64,000 nucleotides of DNA from Lachnospiraceae bacterium (GTDB taxonomy: Bacteria; Bacillota; Clostridia; Lachnospirales; Lachnospiraceae): assembly GCA_009774175.1 (NCBI GenBank), contig VSNG01000004.1:2690-66689 (forward strand). The letters run 5' to 3'. Position 1 is the stretch's first letter; the number at the start of each line of letters is the position of its first letter. The notes under the pieces were generated by a model. That model did not search any database, had not been told where the DNA came from, and saw only the letters and a program-made list of their open reading frames with translations. Shown in pieces: positions 33,369 through 42,316 of the stretch. The translations under genes and the position numbers were made by a program.

Positions 33369-33998
33369 ATGGAAAACGTATTTGTAATGGAGCATCCGTT
33401 GATTCAGCATAAGATTTCACAGATCAGGGATTGTAACACGGGAACAAATGAATTCAGGAAGTGCATTGAAGAAATCGCCATGCTGATGGGCTATGAAGCG
33501 CTCAGGGATCTGCCCCTTGAGGATGTGGAGGTAGAGACCCCGATTGAAACCTGTATGTCGCCGAAAATTGCAGGCAAAAAGCTGGCGGTTGTGCCGATTC
33601 TGCGGGCGGGACTCGGTATGGTGAACGGGATTCTTGCGCTGGTGCCAAGCGCCAAGGTGGGACATATCGGACTGTACAGGGATCCGGAAACCCATGAACC
33701 CCATGAGTATTACTGCAAGCTTCCGGCGCCTATAGAGCAGAGAACGATCATAGTTCTTGATCCCATGCTGGCCACGGGCGGTTCCGGCTCTCAGGCGGTC
33801 AATTTTATCAAGGAGCATGGCGGTAAAAATATTAAATTCATGTGTATCATCGCGGCGCCGGAGGGACTGGAACGGATGAGGAAGGATCACCCGGACGTAC
33901 AGATTTATGTGGGACATATCGACCGCTGTCTGAATGAGAACGCTTATATCTGTCCCGGAGTGGGAGATGCAGGAGACAGGATTTTCGGAACAAAGTAG
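33369..33998 (+). CDS. upp: uracil phosphoribosyltransferase
   Basis: Upp converts uracil and PRPP to UMP in pyrimidine salvage. It starts MENVFVMEHPLIQHKISQIRD. The PRPP loop is LDPMLATGGSG and the uracil-binding end is YICPGVGDAGDRIFGTK. The 209 residues are typical. The ATG at 33369 follows GGAGG. The in-frame ATG 39 bases upstream would add an unconserved extension. The downstream ACT/PFL pair is separated by 50 bases and may be co-transcribed. Confidence 0.96.
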   Translation: MENVFVMEHPLIQHKISQIRDCNTGTNEFRKCIEEIAMLMGYEALRDLPLEDVEVETPIETCMSPKIAGKKLAVVPILRAGLGMVNGILALVPSAKVGHIGLYRDPETHEPHEYYCKLPAPIEQRTIIVLDPMLATGGSGSQAVNFIKEHGGKNIKFMCIIAAPEGLERMRKDHPDVQIYVGHIDRCLNENAYICPGVGDAGDRIFGTK

Positions 33999-34000
33999 AG

Positions 34001-34025
34001 CGGCAGCACGAGTTTGCGAGTGTAA
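34001..34025 (+). repeat. 25-base intergenic element, copy 1
   Basis: Sequence starting CGGCAGCACGAGTTTGCGAG. It matches 21 of 25 positions of the element at 34328-34352. Each copy stands directly upstream of a gene's ribosome binding site. Confidence 0.6.
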
Positions 34026-34048
34026 CAGCAAAGGGAAAAGAGGGCGTA

Positions 34049-34321
34049 ATGAAAAAGACAATTATTACGGTAGTAGGAAAAGATACGGTAGGCATTATCG
34101 CGAAGGTGTGCACTTACCTTGCGGAAAATCAGATTAATATTCTGGACATTTCACAGACCATCGTACAGGGCTTTTTTAATATGATGATGATCGTGGATAC
34201 CAACCTGACCAAAAAGGACTTTGGTATGATCGTGGATGAGCTTGGGGCGCTTGGCGAGGAGATCGGCGTGGTAATCAAGTGCCAGAAAGAAGAGATTTTT
34301 GATCAGATGCACAGAATTTAA
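34049..34321 (+). CDS. ACT domain-containing protein (UPF0237 family)
   Basis: The 90-residue single ACT domain reads KKTIITVVGKDTVGIIAKVCTY, split by the glycine turn, then NILDISQTIVQGFFNMMMIV. Such proteins bind small ligands, often amino acids, and act as regulators. The family is regularly paired with the PFL protein that follows here, 42 bases on. The ligand is unknown. AAAGAGGGCG precedes the ATG. Confidence 0.9.
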   Translation: MKKTIITVVGKDTVGIIAKVCTYLAENQINILDISQTIVQGFFNMMMIVDTNLTKKDFGMIVDELGALGEEIGVVIKCQKEEIFDQMHRI

Positions 34322-34327
34322 CAAGTG

Positions 34328-34352
34328 CGTCAGCACGGGTTTGCAAGTCTAA
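34328..34352 (+). repeat. 25-base intergenic element, copy 2
   Basis: Sequence starting CGTCAGCACGGGTTTGCAAG. It lies between the ACT gene and the PFL gene, just before AAAGGAG. Compare the copy at 34001. Confidence 0.6.
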
Positions 34353-34363
34353 AGGAGAAAAAT

Positions 34364-35728
34364 ATGATAAATTTATTTGAGGTGGCGGAAACCAACGAAA
34401 TGATCGCCAAGGAGAATCTGGATGTACGGACGATCACGCTGGGAATCAGTCTTTTGGACTGTATTGATTCCGACCTTACCAGAGTGAATGAGCGGGTTTA
34501 TCAGAAGATCACAACGGTGGCCAGAGATCTGGTAAAGACGGGGGAAGCCATTGAGAAGGAATTTGGCATTCCCATTGTTAATAAAAGAATTTCAGTCACC
34601 CCTATCGCGTTAGTGGGCGGAGCCGCCTGCAAAAGCAGCGAGGATTTCGTTACGCTGGCAAAGACCCTTGACCGGGCGGCGCGGGAAGTGGGCGTTAACC
34701 TGATCGGCGGATATTCCGCTTTGGTGTCGAAGGGTATGACGAAAGCGGACGAGCTGCTGATTCGTTCCATTCCCGAGGCGTTACATGCGACGGAAAGAGT
34801 CTGCAGCTCCGTGAACCTTGGTTCCACCAGAACCGGTATCAATATGGACGCGGTGCGGCTGATGGGAGATATCATAAAGGAAACCGCTCTGATCAGCAGG
34901 GATCAGGACAGCGCGGACTGTATGAAGCTGGTTGTGTTCTGTAACGCGCCGGACGACAATCCCTTTATGGCGGGCGCTTTCCATGGCGTGACAGAGGCAG
35001 ACGCGGTAATCAACGTGGGCGTCAGCGGTCCCGGCGTGGTAAAAACGGCCCTGCAGCGGGTGCGCGGAGAAAATTTTGAGGTGCTCTGCGAGACCATTAA
35101 GAAGACGGCCTTTAAAGTGACAAGAGTGGGACAGCTGGTGGCGCAGGAAGCGTCCCGGATGTTACAGATACCCTTTGGCATTGTGGACTTATCCCTTGCC
35201 CCCACGCCTGCCGTTGGCGACAGCGTGGCGGATATTCTGTGTGAGATCGGTCTGGAGTATGCGGGCGCGCCGGGGACGACGGCTGCCCTTGCGCTTTTAA
35301 ACGATCAGGTGAAAAAGGGCGGTGTGATGGCCTCCTCCTATGTGGGGGGCTTAAGTGGCGCGTTTATTCCTGTCAGCGAGGATCAGGGCATGATCGACGC
35401 CGTTGCGGCGGGTGCGCTCACCATTGAAAAGCTGGAGGCCATGACCTGCGTCTGTTCCGTAGGTCTTGACATGCTTGCCATTCCGGGCGACACTAAAAAC
35501 GCCACCATTGCGGGAATCATTGCGGATGAAATGGCCATCGGCATGGTGAACCAGAAGACAACGGCGGTGCGTATTATTCCCGCCATCGGCAAGGGCGTAG
35601 GGGAAAAGGTGGAGTTTGGAGGCCTGTTTGGCTATGCGCCGGTAATGCCGGTAAATAGTTTTTCCTGCGAGGCCTTTGTAAACCGCGGGGGAAGAATCCC
35701 TGCGCCGATCCACAGCTTTAAGAATTAA
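34364..35728 (+). CDS. PFL family protein (UPF0210)
   Basis: The 454-residue protein belongs to the UPF0210 family, which is related in fold to pyruvate formate-lyase but lacks the glycyl-radical loop as far as I can see. Typical stretches are NLDVRTITLGISLLDCIDSD, LIGGYSALVSKGM, VCSSVNLGSTRTGINMDAV and GVSGPGVVKTAL. Activity is not known. ATG 34364 follows AAAGGAG, and the preceding ACT gene is its conserved partner. Its last bases are duplicated in tandem just behind the stop codon. Confidence 0.9.
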   Translation: MINLFEVAETNEMIAKENLDVRTITLGISLLDCIDSDLTRVNERVYQKITTVARDLVKTGEAIEKEFGIPIVNKRISVTPIALVGGAACKSSEDFVTLAKTLDRAAREVGVNLIGGYSALVSKGMTKADELLIRSIPEALHATERVCSSVNLGSTRTGINMDAVRLMGDIIKETALISRDQDSADCMKLVVFCNAPDDNPFMAGAFHGVTEADAVINVGVSGPGVVKTALQRVRGENFEVLCETIKKTAFKVTRVGQLVAQEASRMLQIPFGIVDLSLAPTPAVGDSVADILCEIGLEYAGAPGTTAALALLNDQVKKGGVMASSYVGGLSGAFIPVSEDQGMIDAVAAGALTIEKLEAMTCVCSVGLDMLAIPGDTKNATIAGIIADEMAIGMVNQKTTAVRIIPAIGKGVGEKVEFGGLFGYAPVMPVNSFSCEAFVNRGGRIPAPIHSFKN

Positions 35729-35752
35729 CGATCCACAGCTCTAGGAATTAAC
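35707..35752 (+). repeat. 23-bp tandem duplication at the end of the PFL gene
   Basis: 35707-35729 contains the last codons and the TAA. 35730-35752 repeats it with two changes, so a second, unused stop follows. Confidence 0.85.
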
Positions 35753-35757
35753 GGCGG

Positions 35758-35787
35758 TTGACATTCGACCCCTTTGCAGACTATAAT
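35758..35787 (+). promoter_or_regulatory. promoter of the ECF transporter operon
   Basis: Consensus TTGACA (35758-35763), 18-base spacer, consensus TATAAT (35782-35787), 50 bases before the ATG. No room for a riboswitch. Confidence 0.8.
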
Positions 35788-35837
35788 AAAGATGATTTTT
35801 GAACCAATTATACTACATATGAGGGAGGTCTTTTATT

Positions 35838-36380
35838 ATGAAAAAGCTGTCCGTAAAGAGCGTTGTTGCCATCGGCATCGGCGCCGCGCTGTTCTTTGTT
35901 CTTGGTAAGGTGGCGATTCCTTCACCTGTGCCCAACACGAACATCAGTCTGCAATACGCGATAGAAGCGGTGTTTGCCACGCTGTTTGGCCCTGTTGCAG
36001 GCGTTTTTATCGGATTTATCGGCCATACCCTGATTGATGCCACAAGCTACGGCCCCTGGTGGAGTTGGATTATCGCATCCGCTTTCGTTGGTCTGGTGAT
36101 CGGCCTTGTGACCATGAAGATGAATGTGGAGGAAGGCATTGACGGTAAGAAGCTGATCCGATTTAATGTGGCGCAGGTCATTGCGCATGTTCTGGCGTGG
36201 GGACTGGTAGCGCCGGTGCTGGATATTTTGATTTACGCAGAACCCATTGAGAAGCTGTTTGCACAGGGACTTATGGCTGCGGTGGCAAACATCATTACCA
36301 CAGGCGTTGTAGGAACGCTGTTGCTGCTCGGTTATGCCAAGACCGTAGTGAAGAAGGGTTCTCTGGAAAAAGAGGACTAA
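35838..36380 (+). CDS. ECF transporter S component (UPF0397 family)
   Basis: This 180-residue integral membrane protein has five to six helices. It starts KKLSVKSVVAIGIGAALFFVLGK and contains NISLQYAIEAVFATLFGPVAG and DATSYGPWWSWIIASAFVGL. S components capture the vitamin; UPF0397 members are usually linked to cobalamin or riboflavin-like or other B-vitamin uptake, but the ligand cannot be read from sequence. The ATPase and T component follow in the same operon, so this is a dedicated group I type module. GAGGGAGG precedes the ATG. Confidence 0.85.
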   Translation: MKKLSVKSVVAIGIGAALFFVLGKVAIPSPVPNTNISLQYAIEAVFATLFGPVAGVFIGFIGHTLIDATSYGPWWSWIIASAFVGLVIGLVTMKMNVEEGIDGKKLIRFNVAQVIAHVLAWGLVAPVLDILIYAEPIEKLFAQGLMAAVANIITTGVVGTLLLLGYAKTVVKKGSLEKED

Positions 36381-36393
36381 GAGTACAAAATCA

Positions 36394-36428
36394 GACAGAT
36401 TCGGGGGAAATTCTCTCGAATCTGTTTC
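36394..36428 (+). terminator. hairpin with T-rich tail between S component and ATPase genes
   Basis: GACAGATTCG pairs with CGAATCTGTT around a 13-base loop and is followed by TTTCTG. It may act as a partial terminator that lowers expression of the downstream genes. Confidence 0.5.
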
Positions 36429-36447
36429 TGCGTAAAGGAGAAACGTT

Positions 36448-38169
36448 ATGGTACAGCCCGTCATTTCTTTTAAGGATTACGGATTTCAGTATACGGCGCA
36501 GGCGAGTCCCACCCTGCATCACATCAATCTTAACATTTATCCGGGAGAGAAGGTGCTGATCGCGGGAGCTTCCGGCAGTGGGAAAAGCACCGTTGGAAGC
36601 TGCATTAACGGCCTGATTCCCTATGCCTATCCGGGAGAGAGCACAGGAGAGCTTCTTGTGGGAGGGAAAGATCCGGGGAAGGAAAGCATTTTTGCCCTGA
36701 GTCAGATTGTGGGGACTGTTTTGCAGGATACGGACGGACAGTTTATCGGCCTGACCGTGGGAGAGGACATTGCTTTTGCGCTGGAAAATGACTGTGTGCC
36801 GCAGGAGCAGATGAAGGCGACGGTACAGAAGGTGGCGGAGCTTGTGGATATCGACCACCATCTGGAGTATGCGCCCCATGAGCTTTCCGGTGGCCAGAAA
36901 CAGCGGGTCAGTCTGGCAGGCGTCATGGTGGAAGACGTAAAAGTGCTTCTTTTTGACGAACCCCTTGCCAATCTCGATCCGGCGGCGGGCAGAGTTACCA
37001 TTGAATTAATCGACGAGGTGCAGAAGCGCACCGGCGCGGCCGTCATCATCATAGAGCACCGTCTTGAGGATGTGCTGTGGCGCAGGGTAGACCGGATTGT
37101 GCTGATGGACGAGGGCAGGATCGTGGCGGATATGCCGACCAGGGCATTTTTGTCGGATACCAAGCTTACGGAGCATGGAATCAGGGAGCCGCTGTATCTG
37201 ACGGCGCTGCGCTATGCGGGCGTCCCCATTACGGAGGAGCTGGAGCCGCAGCATGTAGACAGCCTGCAACTCTCGGAGGAACATAAGGAGAAGGTACGGG
37301 CCTGGTATCAGGGAAACGAAGGCAACGGAGGTGCAGCGACGCAGAAAAAGGATATCTTAAGCGTAGAAAATCTAAGCTTTGGTTATACGCCGCAGAAGCA
37401 GAACCTTAAAAATGTAAGCTTTTCCATCAAAGAGGGCGAGATGGTCAGCATCGTGGGAAAAAACGGTGCGGGGAAGAGTACCCTTGCCAAGCTGATCTGC
37501 GGTTTCGAGAAACCGACGGCCGGCAGGATTTGTCTGGAAGGCAGGGATCTGGCAAACGATACCATTAAGGAGCGGGCGCAGAGAATCGGTTATGTGATGC
37601 AGAATCCAAACCAGATGATTTCCAAACCGATGATCTGGGACGAGGTGGAAATGGCCCTGCTTGCAAGCGGCATGAGTGAACAGGCGCGCAAGGAGCGGGT
37701 GGAGGAAACCCTGAAAATCTGCGGCCTTTATCCGTTCCGTAAATGGCCTGTATCGGCCCTTTCCTTTGGGCAGAAGAAGCGCGTCACCATTGCCGGTATA
37801 CTGGTACAGCAGCCCCGGATTATTATTCTGGACGAACCAACAGCGGGACAGGATTATCACCACTATACGGAGATCATGGAGTTTTTGAAGAGTCTGAACC
37901 GGCAGGGATTTACGGTTATCATGATTACCCATGACATGCATCTGATGCTGGAATACACACCCCGGGCCATTGTGTTTTGCGAGGGCGAGCTGCTTGCGGA
38001 TACTACGTCGGCCCGTGTGCTAAACGATCCCAAGCTGGTGCAGAAGGCGAATTTAAAGGAGACAAGTCTATATACGTTAAGCCTCAGATGCGGTCTGGAA
38101 AAGCCGCAGGAATTTACGGAACGGTTTATCGCCTATGAAGAGGCGCACCGGGAAAGGCAGGAGAGGTGA
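36448..38169 (+). CDS. ECF transporter ATPase with two fused ABC domains
   Basis: The 573-residue protein holds both nucleotide-binding domains in one chain. Domain 1 has Walker A GASGSGKST, signature LSGGQKQRV and Walker B VLLFDEPLANLD. Domain 2 (from ~residue 300) has GKNGAGKST, the degenerate signature LSFGQKKRV and IIILDEPTAGQD. In most ECF systems these are two proteins, EcfA and EcfA'. The fusion is known from YkoD-like proteins. A linker of about 30 residues (NEGNGGAATQKK) joins the halves. GTAAAGGAG lies before the ATG. Confidence 0.92.
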   Translation: MVQPVISFKDYGFQYTAQASPTLHHINLNIYPGEKVLIAGASGSGKSTVGSCINGLIPYAYPGESTGELLVGGKDPGKESIFALSQIVGTVLQDTDGQFIGLTVGEDIAFALENDCVPQEQMKATVQKVAELVDIDHHLEYAPHELSGGQKQRVSLAGVMVEDVKVLLFDEPLANLDPAAGRVTIELIDEVQKRTGAAVIIIEHRLEDVLWRRVDRIVLMDEGRIVADMPTRAFLSDTKLTEHGIREPLYLTALRYAGVPITEELEPQHVDSLQLSEEHKEKVRAWYQGNEGNGGAATQKKDILSVENLSFGYTPQKQNLKNVSFSIKEGEMVSIVGKNGAGKSTLAKLICGFEKPTAGRICLEGRDLANDTIKERAQRIGYVMQNPNQMISKPMIWDEVEMALLASGMSEQARKERVEETLKICGLYPFRKWPVSALSFGQKKRVTIAGILVQQPRIIILDEPTAGQDYHHYTEIMEFLKSLNRQGFTVIMITHDMHLMLEYTPRAIVFCEGELLADTTSARVLNDPKLVQKANLKETSLYTLSLRCGLEKPQEFTERFIAYEEAHRERQER

Positions 38170-38170
38170 G

Positions 38171-39004
38171 ATGGCTCAGGTAGCGATTCTGAATTATATC
38201 AAGCGGCAAAGCCCGGTGCATGAGCTGACGGGCACAACAAAACTGATTTTTTTCATTGCCTGGAGCATTACCTCCATGGTGACTTTTGACACGAGGGTGT
38301 TACTCTGCATGCTGTTGATCGGCGCGGTGATTTTCCGTATCAGTAAAATCAGGATCCGGGATATCAGTGTTGTGCTGGGACTGGCAGCGGTGTTTCTTCT
38401 TCTCAATAACTTTTTTATTTATCTGTTCACGCCGGAGTACGGGGTGGAACTGTATGAAAGCAGGACGCTGCTGTTTACCATTGTGGGACGTTATACGGTT
38501 ACGGCGCAGCAGCTTTTCTATCATCTGAATATCACATTGAAAGTAGTCTGTGTGGTGCCCATCGCGCTGCTCTTCATTGCCTGTACGGATCCCAGTGAAT
38601 TTGCGGCTTCTCTGGCCCGTATCGGGGTGAGCTATCGGGCCGGTTATGCGGTGAGTCTGGCGCTCCGCTATACGCCCGATGTGCAGAGGGAGTACCGGAA
38701 TATCAGTCAGGCCCAGCAAGCCAGAGGCATTGACCTGTCCGGCAAGGATAAACTCTTTACCAGACTGAAAAATTCCGTGGCGATATTGCTGCCCCTTATT
38801 ATGTCCAGCCTGAACAGGATCGAGACGGTAAGCAACGCCATGGAGCTGCGAGGCTTTGGCAAGGAAAAGACGCGCACCTGGTATGCCAGACGCAGACTGA
38901 AACGGGCCGACTGGCTGACCATCGGATTTGCGGCGGCCATTCTGGCAGTGGGGCTGACGGTGACTTTTATGGACGGCAGCCGGTATTACAATCCTTTTAC
39001 ATAA
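38171..39004 (+). CDS. ECF transporter transmembrane component T (EcfT-like)
   Basis: This is the membrane coupling protein of the module, with five helices. It starts VAILNYIKRQSPVHELTGTT. The cytosolic coupling helices include the Ala-Arg-Gly motif QAQQARGIDL and a second one, AMELRGFGKEKTR. I use ATG 38171, one base after the ATPase stop codon and behind GGAGAGG. It closes the three-gene ECF operon. The next gene is 52 bases downstream. Confidence 0.92.
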   Translation: MAQVAILNYIKRQSPVHELTGTTKLIFFIAWSITSMVTFDTRVLLCMLLIGAVIFRISKIRIRDISVVLGLAAVFLLLNNFFIYLFTPEYGVELYESRTLLFTIVGRYTVTAQQLFYHLNITLKVVCVVPIALLFIACTDPSEFAASLARIGVSYRAGYAVSLALRYTPDVQREYRNISQAQQARGIDLSGKDKLFTRLKNSVAILLPLIMSSLNRIETVSNAMELRGFGKEKTRTWYARRRLKRADWLTIGFAAAILAVGLTVTFMDGSRYYNPFT

Positions 39005-39056
39005 CAGCCGCGAAGGAAAAACAGGCGGCGGTTCTGAAACGGTAAGGGAGGAAAAG

Positions 39057-39965
39057 ATGAAACTTCTGGTAATCGGCGGCAGTTATTTTTACGGCAGGGT
39101 CTTTGTCATGGAGGCGGCAAAGGAGCATGACATCACGGTCTGGAACAGGGGCACCTATTCCATGAAGGAGTTTGGCGTAAGGGAAGTGCGGGCGGATCGT
39201 CATGAACAGCCGCCGGTCTGCGGCGAGGATTATGACGCCGTGGTGGATTTCTGCGCATACAAAGCCGGGGATGTTCGAACCACGCTGGAACACCTTACGG
39301 GAAAAACAGGACAGTATATTCTGATCAGTACGGTGGATGTATACGAGAGGAATCCCCATCAGATCAAAACAGAAGAGACGCCCTTTGAGGAACGCCTGCT
39401 CGGGGGAGAGGCGGGAGAGTATATTGTGGGAAAAATCACCCTGGAGCGGGAGCTTGCGACGGTCTGCAAAGAGCGTGGGATTCCCTGCACAACGCTTCGT
39501 CCGGCCATACTCTACGGCCCTTATAATTATGCACCCAGAGAATCGGCTTATATCGGCATGCTTTTACAAAATCATGCGCTGCCCCGGTTTACGGATGCAG
39601 ACGGGCAGTTTCAGTTTGTCTATGTAAAGGATGCGGCCCACGCCGTTTTAAAATGTCTTGGCAATGAGAAGGCCTACGGGCAGGCTTATAATCTGTGTCA
39701 GGATCAGCCGGTGACATATGAAAGCTTTTTTGATACATTAAAGAAAGCGGCAGGGCCGGAGGATCTTGCGGGACTGGCGGAAGTGCCGCTTACGGTTGGG
39801 GAAGCTGTGCAGCAGGGCGTGCCGGTGCCTTTTCCGGCAACGGCGGAAGAAACCCATCTTTGCGATAATAAGAAGGGAAAGACAGAGCTTGGCATGACTT
39901 ACACCGGGTTTGAGGAGGGTATGGGTAGAACCTACAGGGCTTTTCGAAATGTGTATGTGCAATAG
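39057..39965 (+). CDS. NAD-dependent epimerase/dehydratase family protein (extended SDR)
   Basis: A Rossmann fold starts KLLVIGGSYFYGRVF, a variant of the GxxGxxG motif. The segments VVDFCAYKAGD, ILISTVDVYER (Ser/Thr and Tyr side) and YIVGKITLERELA (Tyr replaced by Ile before the GK, so the YxxxK motif reads YIVGK) follow. RPAILYGPYNY is typical. Substrates of this branch are nucleotide sugars or related compounds; which one is not clear. Length is 302 residues. GGGAGGAAAAG precedes the ATG. It does not obviously belong to the ECF or iron genes at either side. Confidence 0.78.
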   Translation: MKLLVIGGSYFYGRVFVMEAAKEHDITVWNRGTYSMKEFGVREVRADRHEQPPVCGEDYDAVVDFCAYKAGDVRTTLEHLTGKTGQYILISTVDVYERNPHQIKTEETPFEERLLGGEAGEYIVGKITLERELATVCKERGIPCTTLRPAILYGPYNYAPRESAYIGMLLQNHALPRFTDADGQFQFVYVKDAAHAVLKCLGNEKAYGQAYNLCQDQPVTYESFFDTLKKAAGPEDLAGLAEVPLTVGEAVQQGVPVPFPATAEETHLCDNKKGKTELGMTYTGFEEGMGRTYRAFRNVYVQ

Positions 39966-40029
39966 CGGCGTAGAAGGCGGGGAAGAAAAGAAACAGACCG
40001 CGCATGAAAAGGAAAAAGGGAGCGAACAG

Positions 40030-40254
40030 ATGACGTTAGATCAGACAGCGGTAGGAAAGGAAGTAAAAATCATAACGGTAGGCGGAGAAGGACAGCTTCG
40101 CGTCAGGCTTCTTGACATGGGGCTGATTCCGCAGACAGTGGTCAGGGTGCAGAAGGTGGCGCCCATGGGCGATCCGATAGAAATTCATCTGCGGGGATAT
40201 GAGCTGACCATCCGCAAAGAAGATGCGGCGCGAATCGAGGTTATGGAATTATGA
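40030..40254 (+). CDS. feoA: ferrous iron transport protein A
   Basis: FeoA is a small cytosolic SH3-like protein that supports FeoB. The protein reads TVGGEGQLRVRLLDMGLIPQ, followed by VVRVQKVAPMGDPIEIHLRGYEL, which is the FeoA consensus. Length is 74 residues. The ATG at 40030 is preferred over the open frame back to 39910, which overlaps the SDR gene. Its stop overlaps feoB by four bases, giving translational coupling. Confidence 0.93.
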   Translation: MTLDQTAVGKEVKIITVGGEGQLRVRLLDMGLIPQTVVRVQKVAPMGDPIEIHLRGYELTIRKEDAARIEVMEL

Positions 40255-42260
40255 TATACGCATTGGCAGGTAATCAGAACAGCGGAAAGACCACATTATT
40301 TAATCAACTGACAGGCTCCAACCAGCATGTGGGGAATTTTCCCGGCGTGACGGTGGATTCCAAGATGGGGGAGATTCGGGGAGAGAAGGGAAACTCGGTG
40401 GTGGATCTGCCGGGGATTTACTCGATCAGACCCTATACCAACGAAGAGATCGTGACCCGCAGCTTCATTTTACAGGAGAAGCCGGACGGGATTATCAATA
40501 TTGTGGACGCCACCAACATTGAAAGAAACCTGTATCTGACGCTCCAGCTTCTGGAGCTGCATATTCCCATGGTGATTGCCCTTAATATGATGGACGAGGT
40601 GCGGGGAAACGGCGGTACCATTGATACAGAGGCCATGGAGGAAGCGCTGGGCGTTCCGGTGGTGCCCATCAGCGCTGCCAAGAACGAGGGAATCGAGGAT
40701 TTGATTGCGGCCATCAGGGAGACGGCTTCCAGACGCCTTTATCCCCAGGTGACGGATTTTTGCGAGAAGGGGCCGGTGCACCGCTGTATCCATGCGGTCA
40801 GCCATCAGGTGGAGGATCATGCGGAGCGGATTGGTATGTCGCCCCGGTTTGCGGCGACCAAGATTGTGGAAGGTGACGCGGAAATCATGGACAGGCTTGC
40901 TTTGTCTGAAAACGAGCTGGATTTGATGGAGCACAGCATTGTGGAGATGGAGCAGGACAGCGGAATGGACAGGAACGCCGCGCTGGCGGCCATGCGCTAT
41001 GATTTCATAGAAAGAATATGCTCCCGTGCAGTGATCCGCTGTAAAGAGAGCAGGGAACATATCAGGAGTCGCAGGATTGACAGTGTGCTTACCGGCAAAT
41101 ATCTGGCGATTCCCACGTTTATTCTGATTATGATGGTGGTGTTTTATCTGACCTTCGGACTGATCGGCAGCTTTTTGAGCGATCTTCTCAGCATGGGCAT
41201 CGACGCCTTATCCGGCGTGGTGGAGCAGGCCCTTGTGGCTTACGGAATTAATCCGGTGGTGAAAAGTCTTGTCATAGACGGTATATTTACAGGTGTGGGA
41301 AGCGTGCTGAGCTTTCTGCCCGTTATAGTGATTCTGTTTTTTTTCCTCTCCATTCTGGAGGATTCGGGTTACATGGCCCGCATAGCCTTCGTAATGGACA
41401 GGCCCCTTCGAAAGATCGGACTTTCCGGTAAGAGCTTTGTGTCCATGCTGATCGGCTTCGGGTGCAGTGTGCCGGCGGTGATGTCTACCAGAACCCTTTC
41501 CTCTGAGCGGGATAAGACCATGACGATCCTGTTGATTCCCTTTATCAGCTGTTCGGCCAAAATCCCGATTTATGCCCTTTTTGCGGCAGCCTTCTTTCAA
41601 AAGAGGACGGCTCTTGTGATGATGGGGCTGTACGGGTTTGGCATTCTGGTGGGGCTTGTCTGCGCCACAGTATTAAAAAAGACGGCCTTTCGCGGCAGCT
41701 CCATGCCCTTTATGATGGAACTGCCCAACTATCGTTTGCCTTCCGTCAAAAGCGTCCTGCTTTTGATGTGGGATAAGGCCAGGGACTTTGTACAGAGGGC
41801 CTTTACCATTATCTTTCTGGCAACGCTGCTGATCTGGTTTTTACAGACCTTTGACATGCGTTTTAATGTGGTGGCGGATTCCGGAGAAAGCCTGCTTGCC
41901 ATGATCGGCAAATGGATTGCGCCGGTTTTCGGGCCTCTTGGCTTTAACGACTGGCGGGCCGCTACGGCGCTGATCGGCGGTTTTACGGCTAAGGAGGCTG
42001 TGGTAAGCACGCTGGGAGTTCTGACGGGTTCCTCCATGGTAAGCTTAAGCGACACCCTGGGCCAGATTTTTACGCCTGTTTCGGCGGTGAGCTTTCTGGT
42101 GTTCACCCTGCTTTATACGCCCTGTGTGGCGGCGGTGGCGACCATAAGAAGAGAGCTTGGCTCTACCTTAAAGACCTTGGGCGTGGTATGTATGCAGTGC
42201 GGTGTGGCGTGGTTTGTGTCCTGTATGGTGTATCAGATTTTGCGGCTCGTGGGGGCGTGA
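40251..42260 (+). CDS. feoB: ferrous iron transporter B
   Basis: FeoB is the membrane Fe2+ importer with an N-terminal GTPase. G1 is GNQNSGKTTLFNQ (the usual Pro after the first Asn is Gln here), G3 is DLPGIYS and G4 is LNMMDE. The helical spacer (~residues 165-270) leads to about eight membrane helices. The Cys motifs GCSVPAVMSTRT and FISCSAKIPIY mark the transport path. At 669 residues it is of normal length. It is translated with feoA. Typical for anaerobes living on Fe2+. Confidence 0.96.
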   Translation: MIYALAGNQNSGKTTLFNQLTGSNQHVGNFPGVTVDSKMGEIRGEKGNSVVDLPGIYSIRPYTNEEIVTRSFILQEKPDGIINIVDATNIERNLYLTLQLLELHIPMVIALNMMDEVRGNGGTIDTEAMEEALGVPVVPISAAKNEGIEDLIAAIRETASRRLYPQVTDFCEKGPVHRCIHAVSHQVEDHAERIGMSPRFAATKIVEGDAEIMDRLALSENELDLMEHSIVEMEQDSGMDRNAALAAMRYDFIERICSRAVIRCKESREHIRSRRIDSVLTGKYLAIPTFILIMMVVFYLTFGLIGSFLSDLLSMGIDALSGVVEQALVAYGINPVVKSLVIDGIFTGVGSVLSFLPVIVILFFFLSILEDSGYMARIAFVMDRPLRKIGLSGKSFVSMLIGFGCSVPAVMSTRTLSSERDKTMTILLIPFISCSAKIPIYALFAAAFFQKRTALVMMGLYGFGILVGLVCATVLKKTAFRGSSMPFMMELPNYRLPSVKSVLLLMWDKARDFVQRAFTIIFLATLLIWFLQTFDMRFNVVADSGESLLAMIGKWIAPVFGPLGFNDWRAATALIGGFTAKEAVVSTLGVLTGSSMVSLSDTLGQIFTPVSAVSFLVFTLLYTPCVAAVATIRRELGSTLKTLGVVCMQCGVAWFVSCMVYQILRLVGA

Positions 42261-42316
42261 CCGGAAATACAATTTTGTAAAATACAGATAAGCCATATAG
42301 AGAAAGGAGCTTTGCC

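Noticed and set aside
35753..35837. Vitamin riboswitch before the ECF operon
   Set aside because: The start expected from the promoter leaves only about 40 bases of leader.
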